A DNA stretch of 52,901 bases from positions 1 through 52,901 of the forward strand of contig CAZDOS010000006.1 in assembly GCA_964507095.1 (NCBI GenBank), read 5' to 3'. The stretch comes from RGIG3102 sp964507095. GTDB lineage: Bacteria; Bacillota; Clostridia; Oscillospirales; Ruminococcaceae. Below the pieces are notes generated by a model. The model saw only the letters and a list, made by a program, of their open reading frames with translations, had not been told where the DNA came from and ran no database searches. The translations under genes and the position numbers were made by a program. Below, in pieces: positions 25,081-33,102 of this stretch; the stretch's first letter is position 1; every line of letters starts with the position of its first letter.

Positions 25081-26106
25081 CTATTTAATCTCCAGATACA
25101 TCCGCGGTCTCACGCCGTGAGTATCGGCATTCACGTGCTTCATCGTTACCTGGTCGGCTGTCCAGCCCTTGACGATCGGCGTGGATGAGTACATAGTGCC
25201 GTACATTGAGATGTCGCCGTTCATCTTGACATTGTAGTGTCCGTAAACCGGTATCTCGGTAGGAGTCCTGAGCCACCATGGGGCGTAATACTCGAAGAGT
25301 ATGTATGTCGCGTTCTTCACGCTGTACAGGGTGACCGGAGCCCTCCTGTCATCTGAATCCTTGAAATACCTTTCAGCATCTCTCTTCGAGAGGATGAACA
25401 GATAGTTCTCAAAGCTGTCCTCGAACTCTGAAAAGCTCTCCTTGTCATTTTCATCGAGCCACACCGGAACGATCCTGCTCTTTTCCTCATCGGTGAAGAA
25501 GTTATTGTAGAACCTTCCGTTCAGCCATTCCCTGAGTCCGGAGACTCGGTATTCGTCTGACTTGACATCGCCTCTGTAGAGACGGCAGTCGAGGACGTAT
25601 TCGCTCAGCAGCAGGAATTTCCTTCCCACCTTCTTTAGCACTCTCCACGGGGCAGGGAAGTTGCCGACCCAGAGGATATCCCCGACGTTTATGTCCTTTT
25701 CATCCAGGAGCACACTGTGCTCGGGGATCTCGGACTCGGGAGTGAACTTCTTGAAAAGCTTTATCGACTTGGGGTGGAACTTCAGGTCGTTTGCCCGGTT
25801 CATCAGATATGACAGGCAGTCAAACCTCCTGAGCTCTCTCCGGTAATCGATCAGTCCTTCGATATCCTTTTTCTTTATGACGCGGAACTCGATGAGCTTG
25901 GGAAGCATGAGGTACTCGTTCCTGTCAATGAATTCCTTCCGCGTCTTGCTCCGATCCTTTTCCAGGTATTCCTGGTAGGCGAGGAGAGCGGCTATCTTTG
26001 CCCTGTATGGATTTTCAAGCCTTGAAATGGCTATCCTGACTTTGTGATAGTCATTGGGAAGCCTTTTGAAATCTACCGTTTCGTTAAGTAAGTTGAGGTT
26101 AATCAT
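25081..26106 (-). CDS. DUF6273-type protein with helical N-terminal region (paralogue B)
   Basis: 341 residues. The N-terminal part of about 150 residues is helical, with R-L-E-N-P-Y and Y-L-x-K-x-R-S-K-T motifs shared with the neighbouring paralogue. The C-terminal part has the DUF6273 pattern: G-D-I-L-W-V-G, L-R-E-W-L-N-G-R-F-Y-N-N-F-F, E-K-S-R-I, D-R-R-A, W-W-L-R-T-P and a closing G-V-R-P-R-M-Y. This fold is thought to be related to formylglycine-generating/C-type-lectin-like domains, but no activity is known to me. Its start overlaps the end of paralogue A by eight bases. Probably a partner or target of the MoxR-VWA pair. Confidence 0.8.
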   Translation of the reverse strand: MINLNLLNETVDFKRLPNDYHKVRIAISRLENPYRAKIAALLAYQEYLEKDRSKTRKEFIDRNEYLMLPKLIEFRVIKKKDIEGLIDYRRELRRFDCLSYLMNRANDLKFHPKSIKLFKKFTPESEIPEHSVLLDEKDINVGDILWVGNFPAPWRVLKKVGRKFLLLSEYVLDCRLYRGDVKSDEYRVSGLREWLNGRFYNNFFTDEEKSRIVPVWLDENDKESFSEFEDSFENYLFILSKRDAERYFKDSDDRRAPVTLYSVKNATYILFEYYAPWWLRTPTEIPVYGHYNVKMNGDISMYGTMYSSTPIVKGWTADQVTMKHVNADTHGVRPRMYLEIK

Positions 26107-27175
26107 CTATGTTGTCCGTCCTGAAGTACATCCGTGGTCTTATTCCGTAGTGTTCGTAATATGTATCGAAGCTGTTCGACTGAAGGACGCCTCCGTGGGT
26201 GCATATGACGCCGTCCTGCCTGACATAGCTCTGCCCGACCTCGCCGCGCAGGTCCTTTGCCAGTTCAATGTAATAATTCCTGTCCTTGACCCGGTCCGTG
26301 TCTCCCATCGGTCCAACGGCCGGCGTCCTCAGCCACCAGTGGGCATATTCGTCAAAGAAGGTCCACATTATCTTGTTCCTGGCCTTTTTGGTGAGCCTTG
26401 CTCTTCTGTCATCCTCGCTCTTGAAGTATCTGAACGCCTCGCTCAGATTGAGGAAAAACAGCCTGTCGCCCTTTTCACCCTTTGGCACATCGAAGCATAT
26501 ATCGTCGTTATCATCGATATATATCTCGCAGACCCTGCTCTTTTCCCGCTCGGAGAAGCCCGAGTCGAAGAACTTTCCGTTCAGCCATGTCCTGATGGTG
26601 CATCTGTGCCATTCTATGACCTGATATATGTCATGGTACGCTTCGCAGTCCAGAACGAACTTGCTGATCAGCAGGAGCCTGCCGTCTCTGTTTTCGAGCA
26701 CCTGCCAGGGGATCGGCCATTCGCCGAGCCACACCACGTCTCCGACCTTCTGCCTCTCCGTGGGCATCTGCTGAGGGAAGCCTGCAAGGTCTTCTTCAGT
26801 CAGCTTCTTTGCTATGTCCATCTCTCTCGGTCGGGATCTGAATTCGTTGGCGACTTCCAGCAGATATGACAGGACGTCGATCTTCTTCCGCTCGTGGGCG
26901 TATTCCACGAATCTGTCTATTGAGGTCTTCTTGATGACCTTGTACTTCACAAGGAGCGGCATCTGAGCTGCCCTGTTGTCCTTTATGAATTCATTTACGG
27001 TCTTGCTCCGCTGCTTTGACAGATAGTCCCAGTAGACGAGATAATCCTCATAGGAAAGCCTGTACGGGTTTTCCAGTCTTGAAACAGCCAGAAGGGTCTT
27101 TTCCATGCCCAGCGGCATCCTCAGAAATTCCCGCGACTCGTCATAGTATTTTACCATCTTTTTGTTAGCGATCAT
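26099..27175 (-). CDS. DUF6273-type protein with helical N-terminal region (paralogue A)
   Basis: 358 residues from ATG 27175, which follows GGAGGCGG; an in-frame TTG at 27187 lies on the binding site itself. Layout is as in paralogue B: R-L-E-N-P-Y-R, Y-L-S-K-Q-R-S-K-T, V-I-K-K-T-S-I-D in the helical part, then G-D-V-V-W-L-G, I-R-T-W-L-N-G-K-F-F-D, D-R-R-A, W-W-L-R-T-P and G-I-R-P-R-M-Y. First gene of the five-gene operon, behind an operator-like repeat. The two paralogues have clearly diverged, so this is an old duplication, not a recent one. Confidence 0.8.
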   Translation of the reverse strand: MIANKKMVKYYDESREFLRMPLGMEKTLLAVSRLENPYRLSYEDYLVYWDYLSKQRSKTVNEFIKDNRAAQMPLLVKYKVIKKTSIDRFVEYAHERKKIDVLSYLLEVANEFRSRPREMDIAKKLTEEDLAGFPQQMPTERQKVGDVVWLGEWPIPWQVLENRDGRLLLISKFVLDCEAYHDIYQVIEWHRCTIRTWLNGKFFDSGFSEREKSRVCEIYIDDNDDICFDVPKGEKGDRLFFLNLSEAFRYFKSEDDRRARLTKKARNKIMWTFFDEYAHWWLRTPAVGPMGDTDRVKDRNYYIELAKDLRGEVGQSYVRQDGVICTHGGVLQSNSFDTYYEHYGIRPRMYFRTDNIDD

Positions 27176-27210
27176 CGCCGCCTCCAATCGGTCAAAATAA
27201 ATAAAATAAT

Positions 27211-27239
27211 AATATATGCATATGTTAACATGCAGTCAA
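27211..27239 (-). promoter_or_regulatory. Promoter of the DUF6273-VWA-MoxR operon
   Basis: On the minus strand TTGACT (27234-27239), 17-base spacer, TATATT (27211-27216), about 35 bases before the start at 27175. It is embedded in the inverted repeat at 27215-27249. Confidence 0.7.
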
Positions 27240-27249
27240 CATATGCATA
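27215..27249. promoter_or_regulatory. Perfect 12-bp inverted repeat over the promoter (putative operator)
   Basis: Arms TATGCATATGTT (27215-27226) and AACATATGCATA (27238-27249) around an 11-base centre. The repeat covers the -35 element, the spacer and the first bases of the -10 of the minus-strand promoter, the classic place for a repressor. No T-run follows, so it is not a terminator. Confidence 0.65.
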
Positions 27250-27285
27250 AAGAGCAAAATCGTATGCAATACAATTTATCCGGCT

Positions 27286-27726
27286 TCAGGCTTTGGAGAG
27301 CCGTGCGTTCTTGTACTTTTTGTCATAGGTGACATCCATGCCGAACCACGACGGGGGAGCGAAGGCCTCGGCCTGCCGGGTCGTCTCGAACTCCACTTCC
27401 ACCACGACAAGCCCGTCATGAGGAGCCTTGAATATGTCCAGCTCGGCGACAAGGCCGTCTTCGAGAGGGATATAATAGCGGGTCTTCCTGATGAGATGTC
27501 CGTCGCATTTCTCGACCAGGTGGGCATAGCTCTCTTCGGTCAGAGGAAGATTGTATTCTTCTCTTGCCATATGGCCCTTTCCCTTGTATGTGAGAATGTA
27601 TTCATCGCCCTCTTTTCTGACTCGGACCACAGGCTTCGTGCACAGGTATCCCTGAATTATCTCCTTGCAACTGACCCCTTCTAGAGAGGGGATCGATTCT
27701 ACCAGAAACTTTCTTTCTATCTCCAT
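27286..27726 (-). CDS. CYTH domain protein (inorganic triphosphatase-like)
   Basis: 146 residues starting M-E-I-E-R-K-F-L-V, the E-x-E-x-K signature of CYTH triphosphate-tunnel enzymes. Further tunnel residues are R-V-R-K, Y-x-L-T-Y-K-G-K-G, R-x-x-Y-N-L, R-K-T-R-Y-Y, and the acidic strands E-L-D-I-F and V-E-V-E-F-E. Members hydrolyse triphosphate or related compounds; substrate not determined here. Three bases downstream of the lipid-kinase gene, same strand. Confidence 0.88.
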   Translation of the reverse strand: MEIERKFLVESIPSLEGVSCKEIIQGYLCTKPVVRVRKEGDEYILTYKGKGHMAREEYNLPLTEESYAHLVEKCDGHLIRKTRYYIPLEDGLVAELDIFKAPHDGLVVVEVEFETTRQAEAFAPPSWFGMDVTYDKKYKNARLSKA

Positions 27727-27729
27727 GTC

Positions 27730-28620
27730 TTACCTCACCAGCCCTATGGCCTTGCTGTGGACATTTATCTCGACTTTGTCCGTCTTTCCGCCGAATTCTC
27801 CGTCCAGCGTCCAGGAGACCGGAGAGTCAAACTCAAAGGTTATGCTGTCTGTCTGGAACAGTTCCAGATAGGGGCTCTTGAATCCCTCTATCAGCAGCCC
27901 CTGAAATAGGTTCTGGTACTCCAGGAGCCCGGGAGGGCTTTTTATCATCGTCACCTCGAACAGGCCGTCATCCCTGACGGTATTTCCCAGCATAGGGATG
28001 TTGATCCCTCCGACGGACGATGAGTCGGTAACGGAGCAGAACAGATAATCTCCCTCATATGTTTTCCCGTTCGCCCGGGCCTTCATTCGGTATTTCATTC
28101 CGAAAGGTCTCGTCCTGATCGCCTCCATGATATATGCGGAATGACCAAGCAGGTTCTTGAGATCCTGGTTGGTGGAGTACGCGACTTCCGTAAAGGCTCC
28201 GAACGCGGCGACATAGTTGAAGTATCTGCCGTTGAACGATCCGAGATCATAGTAGAAAGGACCGTTTCTGACGATGTTCCGGCAGTTTTTCCTAACGTTT
28301 TTAGCAATTCCCATGGACACGGCAAAATCGTTGGTGGATCCGGTCGGCACATAGCCCAGAAGAGGCCTTCTGTCCCGGGGGATGGTCATGAGTGCATTGA
28401 CCGTATGGTTGAGCGTGCCGTCCCCTCCGCAGCAGACCACATAATCAAAGTTCTCTCTTTCTTCCGCCATGATCTCCTCCGCACCGTGACCCTCCAGAAT
28501 AGGATAGATGACGACTCTGCAGCCGTTTTGCGCGAAGGTCCTGATCATGTTAGAAAGGGAAGAAGCCGCAGCGTTCTTTCCTGCGGACGGGTTATATATC
28601 AAAAGCAGATTCTTTCTCAT
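27730..28620 (-). CDS. Diacylglycerol/lipid kinase (DagK/YegS family)
   Basis: 296 residues from ATG 28620, preceded by GGGAG; an in-frame ATG at 28650 is less well placed and would add ten residues. Contains Y-N-P-S-A-G-K at 9-15, the nucleotide-binding G-G-D-G-T at 65-69, and P-x-G-S-T-N-D-F-A. Family members phosphorylate diacylglycerol or other lipids at the membrane. It is divergent from the GT2 gene and lies in an operon with the CYTH gene. Confidence 0.9.
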   Translation of the reverse strand: MRKNLLLIYNPSAGKNAAASSLSNMIRTFAQNGCRVVIYPILEGHGAEEIMAEERENFDYVVCCGGDGTLNHTVNALMTIPRDRRPLLGYVPTGSTNDFAVSMGIAKNVRKNCRNIVRNGPFYYDLGSFNGRYFNYVAAFGAFTEVAYSTNQDLKNLLGHSAYIMEAIRTRPFGMKYRMKARANGKTYEGDYLFCSVTDSSSVGGINIPMLGNTVRDDGLFEVTMIKSPPGLLEYQNLFQGLLIEGFKSPYLELFQTDSITFEFDSPVSWTLDGEFGGKTDKVEINVHSKAIGLVR

Positions 28621-28682
28621 GGCGTCTGTCTCCCGATTGAGTTTCTGCATATATTTTACAGCATGGCGCCACCTCAGTAAAG

Positions 28683-28712
28683 TTTACAAAACGGGGCGGA
28701 TAATGATATATT
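28683..28712 (+). promoter_or_regulatory. Promoter of the GT2-dUTPase-M20 operon
   Basis: TTTACA (28683-28688), 18-base spacer, TATATT (28707-28712), followed by GCGAGGTG and ATG at 28736. Confidence 0.5.
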
Positions 28713-28735
28713 ATTACATATTGCGAGGTGATCTC

Positions 28736-29689
28736 ATGTCAAAGCTCATATCAGTCATAGTGCCGTGTTATAACGAGGAACGGGCCCTTCCGTTCTTCTA
28801 TGAAGAGATCAAAAGCATCTCATCGCAGCTCGGCAGCTATGACTTTGAATATATCTTCGTCAATGACGGGTCCGGGGACCGTACGCTTTCCGTCATAAAG
28901 GAATGGGCCGAAGTTGACGGAAGAGTCAAATATATCTCCTTTTCCAGAAATTTCGGTAAGGAGAGTGCAATGTACCGGGGGCTGAAGGCGTCAAGGGGAG
29001 ATCTGGTCACGATCATGGATGCCGACCTCCAGGACCCTCCGAAGCTGCTCTTCGACATGCTGAAGGCAATAGAGGAAGAGGGCTATGACTGCGCTGCGGC
29101 AAGACGAGTTACCAGAAAGGGAGAACCGCCCATAAGGTCCTTCTTCGCAAGGATGTTCTACAGGATCATGAACAGGATATCCAAGACGGAGATCGCCGAC
29201 GGCGCGAGAGACTACCGCCTGATGACCAGACAGTACGTTGACAGCCTTCTCAGTCTTGCGGAATACAACAGATTCTCAAAGGGACTGTTCGGCTGGGTAG
29301 GATTTGATACCAAATGGATCGAGTACGAGAACGTGAACAGGGTACGGGGCGAAACGAAGTGGTCTTTCCGGAAGCTTCTCGTTTATTCCATAGACGGGAT
29401 AACCGCTTTCTCTACCGTCCCGCTGGTGATGAGCGCCGTACTGGGACTGGTGTTCTGCGGAATAGCTTTCATTGCAATACTGTTCATCGTGATCAGGACA
29501 CTTCTTTACGGCGACCCGGTCGCCGGATGGCCGAGCATGATATGCATCATCATATTCCTTGGAGGAATACAGCTTCTCAGCCTGGGCGTGCTGGGAGAGT
29601 ATCTTTCAAAGGCATATCTCGAGATAAAGAACAGACCTATCTACATACGGAAGGAAACGAACATTAAAGATGCTGAAGATAAGGATTAA
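28736..29689 (+). CDS. Family 2 glycosyltransferase, GtrB/DPM-like, with two membrane helices
   Basis: 317 residues from ATG 28736 (GAGGTG upstream; the frame stays open far upstream but that part is antisense to the lipid kinase). GT-A core with V-I-V-P-C-Y-N-E-E at 8-16, V-N-D-G-S-G-D and D-A-D-L-Q-D-P-P at 95-102, then R-G-E-T-K-W-S, and two C-terminal membrane helices. Family members move a sugar from a nucleotide donor to polyprenyl phosphate at the inner face of the membrane. The last 20 bases overlap the dUTPase gene. Confidence 0.9.
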   Translation: MSKLISVIVPCYNEERALPFFYEEIKSISSQLGSYDFEYIFVNDGSGDRTLSVIKEWAEVDGRVKYISFSRNFGKESAMYRGLKASRGDLVTIMDADLQDPPKLLFDMLKAIEEEGYDCAAARRVTRKGEPPIRSFFARMFYRIMNRISKTEIADGARDYRLMTRQYVDSLLSLAEYNRFSKGLFGWVGFDTKWIEYENVNRVRGETKWSFRKLLVYSIDGITAFSTVPLVMSAVLGLVFCGIAFIAILFIVIRTLLYGDPVAGWPSMICIIIFLGGIQLLSLGVLGEYLSKAYLEIKNRPIYIRKETNIKDAEDKD

Positions 29690-30101
29690 GTATTTCACCG
29701 ATGACATAGACAGGATCAAGCCGATAACGAAGGGCGACTGGATCGACCTGAGACGGGCAGAGACCGTTGAGCTGAAGGCAGGGGAGTTCAGACTGATCCC
29801 CCTGGGCGTGGCAATGGAGCTTCCGGAGGGTTATGAGGCGCATGTCGCTCCGAGATCATCGACCTTCAAGAATTTCGGCATAATCCAGGCCAACAGCATA
29901 GGGATAATAGACAACAGCTACAACGGCGACAATGATCAGTGGTTCTATCCCGCTCTCGCAGTCAGGGATACTGTTATCAACAGGAACGACAGGATCTGCC
30001 AGTTCAGGATCATGGAGATCCAGCCGGCAGTGGAGTTTGAGACCGTAGAAAGACTGGGCAATGAGGACCGAGGGGGCTGGGGCTCCACCGGCATCAAATA
30101 A
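29670..30101 (+). CDS. dut: dUTP diphosphatase
   Basis: 143-residue trimeric-type dUTPase that hydrolyses dUTP to dUMP and keeps uracil out of DNA. The five motifs appear in order: D-W-I-D-L-R (24-28), P-R-S-S (61-64), G-I-I-D-N-S-Y-N-G-D (78-87), D-R-I-C-Q-F (107-112) and R-G-G-W-G-S-T-G (134-141), with Trp where Phe is usual in the last. It overlaps the GT2 gene by 20 bases in another frame and its binding site is weak, suggesting coupled translation. Confidence 0.92.
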   Translation: MLKIRIKYFTDDIDRIKPITKGDWIDLRRAETVELKAGEFRLIPLGVAMELPEGYEAHVAPRSSTFKNFGIIQANSIGIIDNSYNGDNDQWFYPALAVRDTVINRNDRICQFRIMEIQPAVEFETVERLGNEDRGGWGSTGIK

Positions 30102-30121
30102 AGGAAGAGGAGAAAAAGGAA

Positions 30122-31318
30122 ATGGCAAACGGAAATCTTGCCCTCAAGTGGGCAGAGGAGATCAAGGACGAGATAATCGAATGGCGCAGATATCTGCACA
30201 CAATACCGGAGCTCGGGCTTGACACGCCGCAGACGCGGGCTTTTGTGAAGAAAAAGCTGGATGAGTGGGGAGTGAATTACATCACTTATGACGACAACTC
30301 GGGCGTGGTGGCTCTCCTGGGCAGGGACACGGGGAAGACCCTTGCAATAAGGGCCGACATGGACGCTCTGCCGATCAAGGAGGAGACGCAGCTGCCGTAC
30401 TGCTCCACGAACGACAACATGCACGCATGCGGACATGACTGCCACCGGGCGATACTTCTCGGCGTCGCAAAGATACTCAAGGAACATGAGGATGAGCTGG
30501 GCGGCTATGTCAAGCTGTTCTACCAGCCGGGCGAAGAGGGTCCGGGAGGAGCTCCTGTCATGATAGCCGACGGCTGCATGGAAGATCCTCACGTGGACGC
30601 CATTTATGCCCTTCACGTCGGAGGAGTGCCTGCCGACGGAAAGGTGGGGGACATATCCCTGCATTACGGAGACGTTTCCGCGCGGGATGATCAGTTTGAC
30701 CTTACGGTGATAGGAAGGGGCGGACACGGCGCTGCACCTCACATGTGCGTTGACCCGGTGATAGTTGCCACCACCATCATAAATACATTCCAGACGATAG
30801 TGAGCCGCGAGATAGATCCTACCGAGCCCTGCGTCATCACCGTGGCCACTCTCCAGGCAGGCAGAGGCGCCGAGAACATCATCAGCGATACCTGCTACAT
30901 GCGCGGAACGGTAAGGAACGCGAACATGAAGAACCGCGAGTATGTGCTGAGGCGCATGGAAGAGGTCGTAAAGGGTATCTGTCTTGCAATGAGAGCGGAT
31001 TATGACTGGAAGCTTGATTACGGTTATGTCCCGGTGGTGAACGAAACAGTCATGACCGACAGGCTCATCGCATCGGCTGCAAAGGTAATTGGACAGGAAT
31101 CCATCCATGTCGGAGGAAAGCAGGGAATGGGCGGAGAGGACGCCGGCTTCTACTATCAGCTGGTCCCGGGCTGCTTCTTCAACATCGCCTGCGTAGTTGA
31201 GGCATATGACGGAAAGGTATATCCTCGGCACAACTCAAAGATGACTGTCGATGACAGCGTACTGTACAAGGGAACTGCGATCTTTGTCCAGGCAGCCATT
31301 GATTATTTCAGGGAATAA
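30122..31318 (+). CDS. M20D-family amidohydrolase (hippurate/N-acyl-amino-acid hydrolase-like)
   Basis: 398-residue zinc hydrolase. Metal-site motifs are R-A-D-M-D-A-L-P, H-A-C-G-H-D-C-H (about 101-108), P-G-E-E-G-P-G-G and a late H-N-S-K. R-R-Y-L-H-x-x-P-E-L at the N-terminus is typical of the group that cleaves amide bonds of N-acyl amino acids or N-acetyl-diaminopimelate. The exact substrate is not readable. It is last in the operon with GT2 and dUTPase; a terminator follows. Confidence 0.9.
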   Translation: MANGNLALKWAEEIKDEIIEWRRYLHTIPELGLDTPQTRAFVKKKLDEWGVNYITYDDNSGVVALLGRDTGKTLAIRADMDALPIKEETQLPYCSTNDNMHACGHDCHRAILLGVAKILKEHEDELGGYVKLFYQPGEEGPGGAPVMIADGCMEDPHVDAIYALHVGGVPADGKVGDISLHYGDVSARDDQFDLTVIGRGGHGAAPHMCVDPVIVATTIINTFQTIVSREIDPTEPCVITVATLQAGRGAENIISDTCYMRGTVRNANMKNREYVLRRMEEVVKGICLAMRADYDWKLDYGYVPVVNETVMTDRLIASAAKVIGQESIHVGGKQGMGGEDAGFYYQLVPGCFFNIACVVEAYDGKVYPRHNSKMTVDDSVLYKGTAIFVQAAIDYFRE

Positions 31319-31334
31319 TACAGAAAACAATAAT

Positions 31335-31371
31335 AATGCCCATGCGGTCCGGTTGGACGCATGGGCATTTT
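31335..31371 (+). terminator. Terminator after the M20D hydrolase gene
   Basis: AATGCCCATGCG (31335-31346) facing CGCATGGGCATT (31358-31369), inner TCC/GGA pairs, then TT. Confidence 0.85.
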
Positions 31372-31383
31372 GCGCATTAAGCA

Positions 31384-31857
31384 TCAGGGCTGTTCGAGAA
31401 CATTCACGACAAGACTGCCGTCGTAGCCGCTCTGAGAGACGGTGAAGACCTTAACCGTACCGTCAGAATCGGTATATCTGAATCCGTTGTTCGGAATTGA
31501 GCCCATAAACACCAATTCGGCGCTCACATACTGATCCTTCCCCATCGATTTGATGAAGAATATCTCAGTGACTGTGCCGTAGCTGAGATTGCCGTCCTCG
31601 TCCACGTCGGGATCGCTCAGGTCCAGGATCGCGAAATCCGTGACTCCGGTATCTGATGCGAAGTAAACAGGGACGGAATACTCGCTTTCAGCTGTATAGC
31701 CGCCGCATTCGGCAAATGGAGAGTCGGGTCTCTCATAGGAGACAAAAACGTTTGCCGGAGCAGCAGAGGAACTGCTCTCGGGCTTTTCGGTGCATGAGCA
31801 CAGGAGCACAAGCCCGGAAAGACAAAGGAGCATGAATATATACAGGTGTTTTTTCAA
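31384..31857 (-). CDS. Small lipoprotein, unknown function
   Basis: 157 residues. Signal peptide with lipobox ending L-C-S-C (Cys22), then a Ser-rich linker and a beta-rich domain of about 120 residues with several acidic turns (D-L-S-D-P-D-V-D-E-D-G-N). I recognise no family. Its start overlaps the stop of the upstream membrane-protein gene (ATGA type), so it is translated as part of the DUF5685 operon. Confidence 0.8.
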   Translation of the reverse strand: MKKHLYIFMLLCLSGLVLLCSCTEKPESSSSAAPANVFVSYERPDSPFAECGGYTAESEYSVPVYFASDTGVTDFAILDLSDPDVDEDGNLSYGTVTEIFFIKSMGKDQYVSAELVFMGSIPNNGFRYTDSDGTVKVFTVSQSGYDGSLVVNVLEQP

Positions 31858-32408
31858 TTCTGTCTTCCTCCGTTCTTGAAAAGTATCTTCCTGAATCTTC
31901 CCACATATATGACAAGGAATTTTTCCAGTATCTTGTCATAAAGGAAAAACGTGACATTGAACATCACGGCAAGCAGCCGTATGAATGCATAGGAGTATTC
32001 GCTGAATTCGCTTACGATCGCCGCCACCGGGAAGATGAAGAGCAGTATCCCGTAGGAAACGATGAGGGCGATGTTCACATAAAGGAATTTGACCAGAAGT
32101 CTCAGTTTTCTGTTCTTCATCCTGTCGATCGACATCTTGACTACAGTATACGAACCGAAGACAAAGATGTACATGAACACTATTTCATAGTCGCTTACGA
32201 GCAGCAGGGAAAGGACTGAAACGGCAACGAATTCCACAGCACCGGTATTCCTCCCGTACTCATAGATTATCGGCAGCAGCAGAGCTCCGGTAACTGCGGG
32301 GACCACATAGGTGGCAAAGGGAACGAGATATCCCAGAAGCATGACGGTAAGGCACAGGCCCCGGTCAAGTCCGCAGAATGCCATTTTTCTGGCAGGAGAT
32401 TCTCTCAT
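31854..32408 (-). CDS. Multipass membrane protein, unknown function
   Basis: 184 residues with about five to six hydrophobic segments, starting with a short basic stretch. No motif identifies it. It lies 4 bases after the J-domain gene and overlaps the lipoprotein gene, so all four genes from 33928 to 31384 form one tight unit. A membrane partner for the J-domain-like protein is possible but not shown. Confidence 0.75.
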   Translation of the reverse strand: MRESPARKMAFCGLDRGLCLTVMLLGYLVPFATYVVPAVTGALLLPIIYEYGRNTGAVEFVAVSVLSLLLVSDYEIVFMYIFVFGSYTVVKMSIDRMKNRKLRLLVKFLYVNIALIVSYGILLFIFPVAAIVSEFSEYSYAFIRLLAVMFNVTFFLYDKILEKFLVIYVGRFRKILFKNGGRQN

Positions 32409-32412
32409 CGCC

Positions 32413-33102
32413 TTATCTGCCCCTCAGGCAGCTGAGACATATGAGCATCTGACACAGGAAGTCCTCGTCCTCGCACAGGCTGGACATGTCATTGTTCCTG
32501 TTCCTGGAGTAGCGGTCGTTCCTGATCTTGCCCATCCTGCTCTGTCTCATTCTCAGGAATATGTTGGAGTATTCGGCGTTGTTAGGCCGGAGATTGACGG
32601 CATCCTGGAAATAATCGTACGCCTGGTTCACATAGCCCGTGTAATAAAGCACGCTTCCCTTGAGGAAGTTCCACTCGGCCTCGCCTGGATCTGGATATCT
32701 GGACAGCTCGTCCTCCGCCTGGGCGTACCGGCCCTTCTGCAGGAGCCTTCGTATGTATGAATAGAATTCTCTCTTTGACGAGAACCTCTCCTCAAGAGTC
32801 TTCTGCTGGACGCGCTGATAGTTCGGCTGGTACTGCGTTGCCGTCTGCTGCTGCGTCGCCTTGCCGTATTCGTAGGCATAAGAACCCGACGAGGCCGAAG
32901 CGGAGGAGTTCCGTGCCATCCGTGCCAGTATCTCGTCATATGCCTTCTTGAATTCCTCCAGGCGTTCCCTGGCATACTTCTTCTGTCCGGCATCCTTGAA
33001 TTTGTCAGGATCGTACATCTTCTGGAGCTTCTCGTAGGTCTCCTTGATCTTCGCCTCGCTCCGTCCCGGTTCCAGTCCCAGCAGTCTGTATTTCTCTTCC
33101 AT
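32413..33102 (-). CDS. J-domain-like protein lacking the HPD histidine
   Basis: 229 residues. N-terminal J-like domain, about 1-65: Y-R-L-L-G-L-E-P-G, K-I-K-E-T-Y-E-K-L, and then Y-D-P-D-K-F where the canonical tripeptide is H-P-D, so the residue needed to stimulate Hsp70 ATPase is an aspartate. A Ser/Tyr/Gln-rich linker (about 66-110) leads to a C-terminal TPR-like part with paired helices (A-E-D-E-L-S-R-Y-P, Y-Y-T-G-Y-V-N-Q-A-Y-D-Y-F-Q-D-A-V). The start lies 98 bases inside the upstream DUF5685 frame. Confidence 0.82.
   Translation of the reverse strand: MEEKYRLLGLEPGRSEAKIKETYEKLQKMYDPDKFKDAGQKKYARERLEEFKKAYDEILARMARNSSASASSGSYAYEYGKATQQQTATQYQPNYQRVQQKTLEERFSSKREFYSYIRRLLQKGRYAQAEDELSRYPDPGEAEWNFLKGSVLYYTGYVNQAYDYFQDAVNLRPNNAEYSNIFLRMRQSRMGKIRNDRYSRNRNNDMSSLCEDEDFLCQMLICLSCLRGR

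Noticed and set aside
29945..31231. Long minus-strand open frame (about 428 codons) opposite the dUTPase and M20D genes
   Set aside because: It is antisense to two genes with clear family motifs, has no ribosome binding site or recognisable domain, and its product is His/Val/Arg-rich as expected for a shadow frame.
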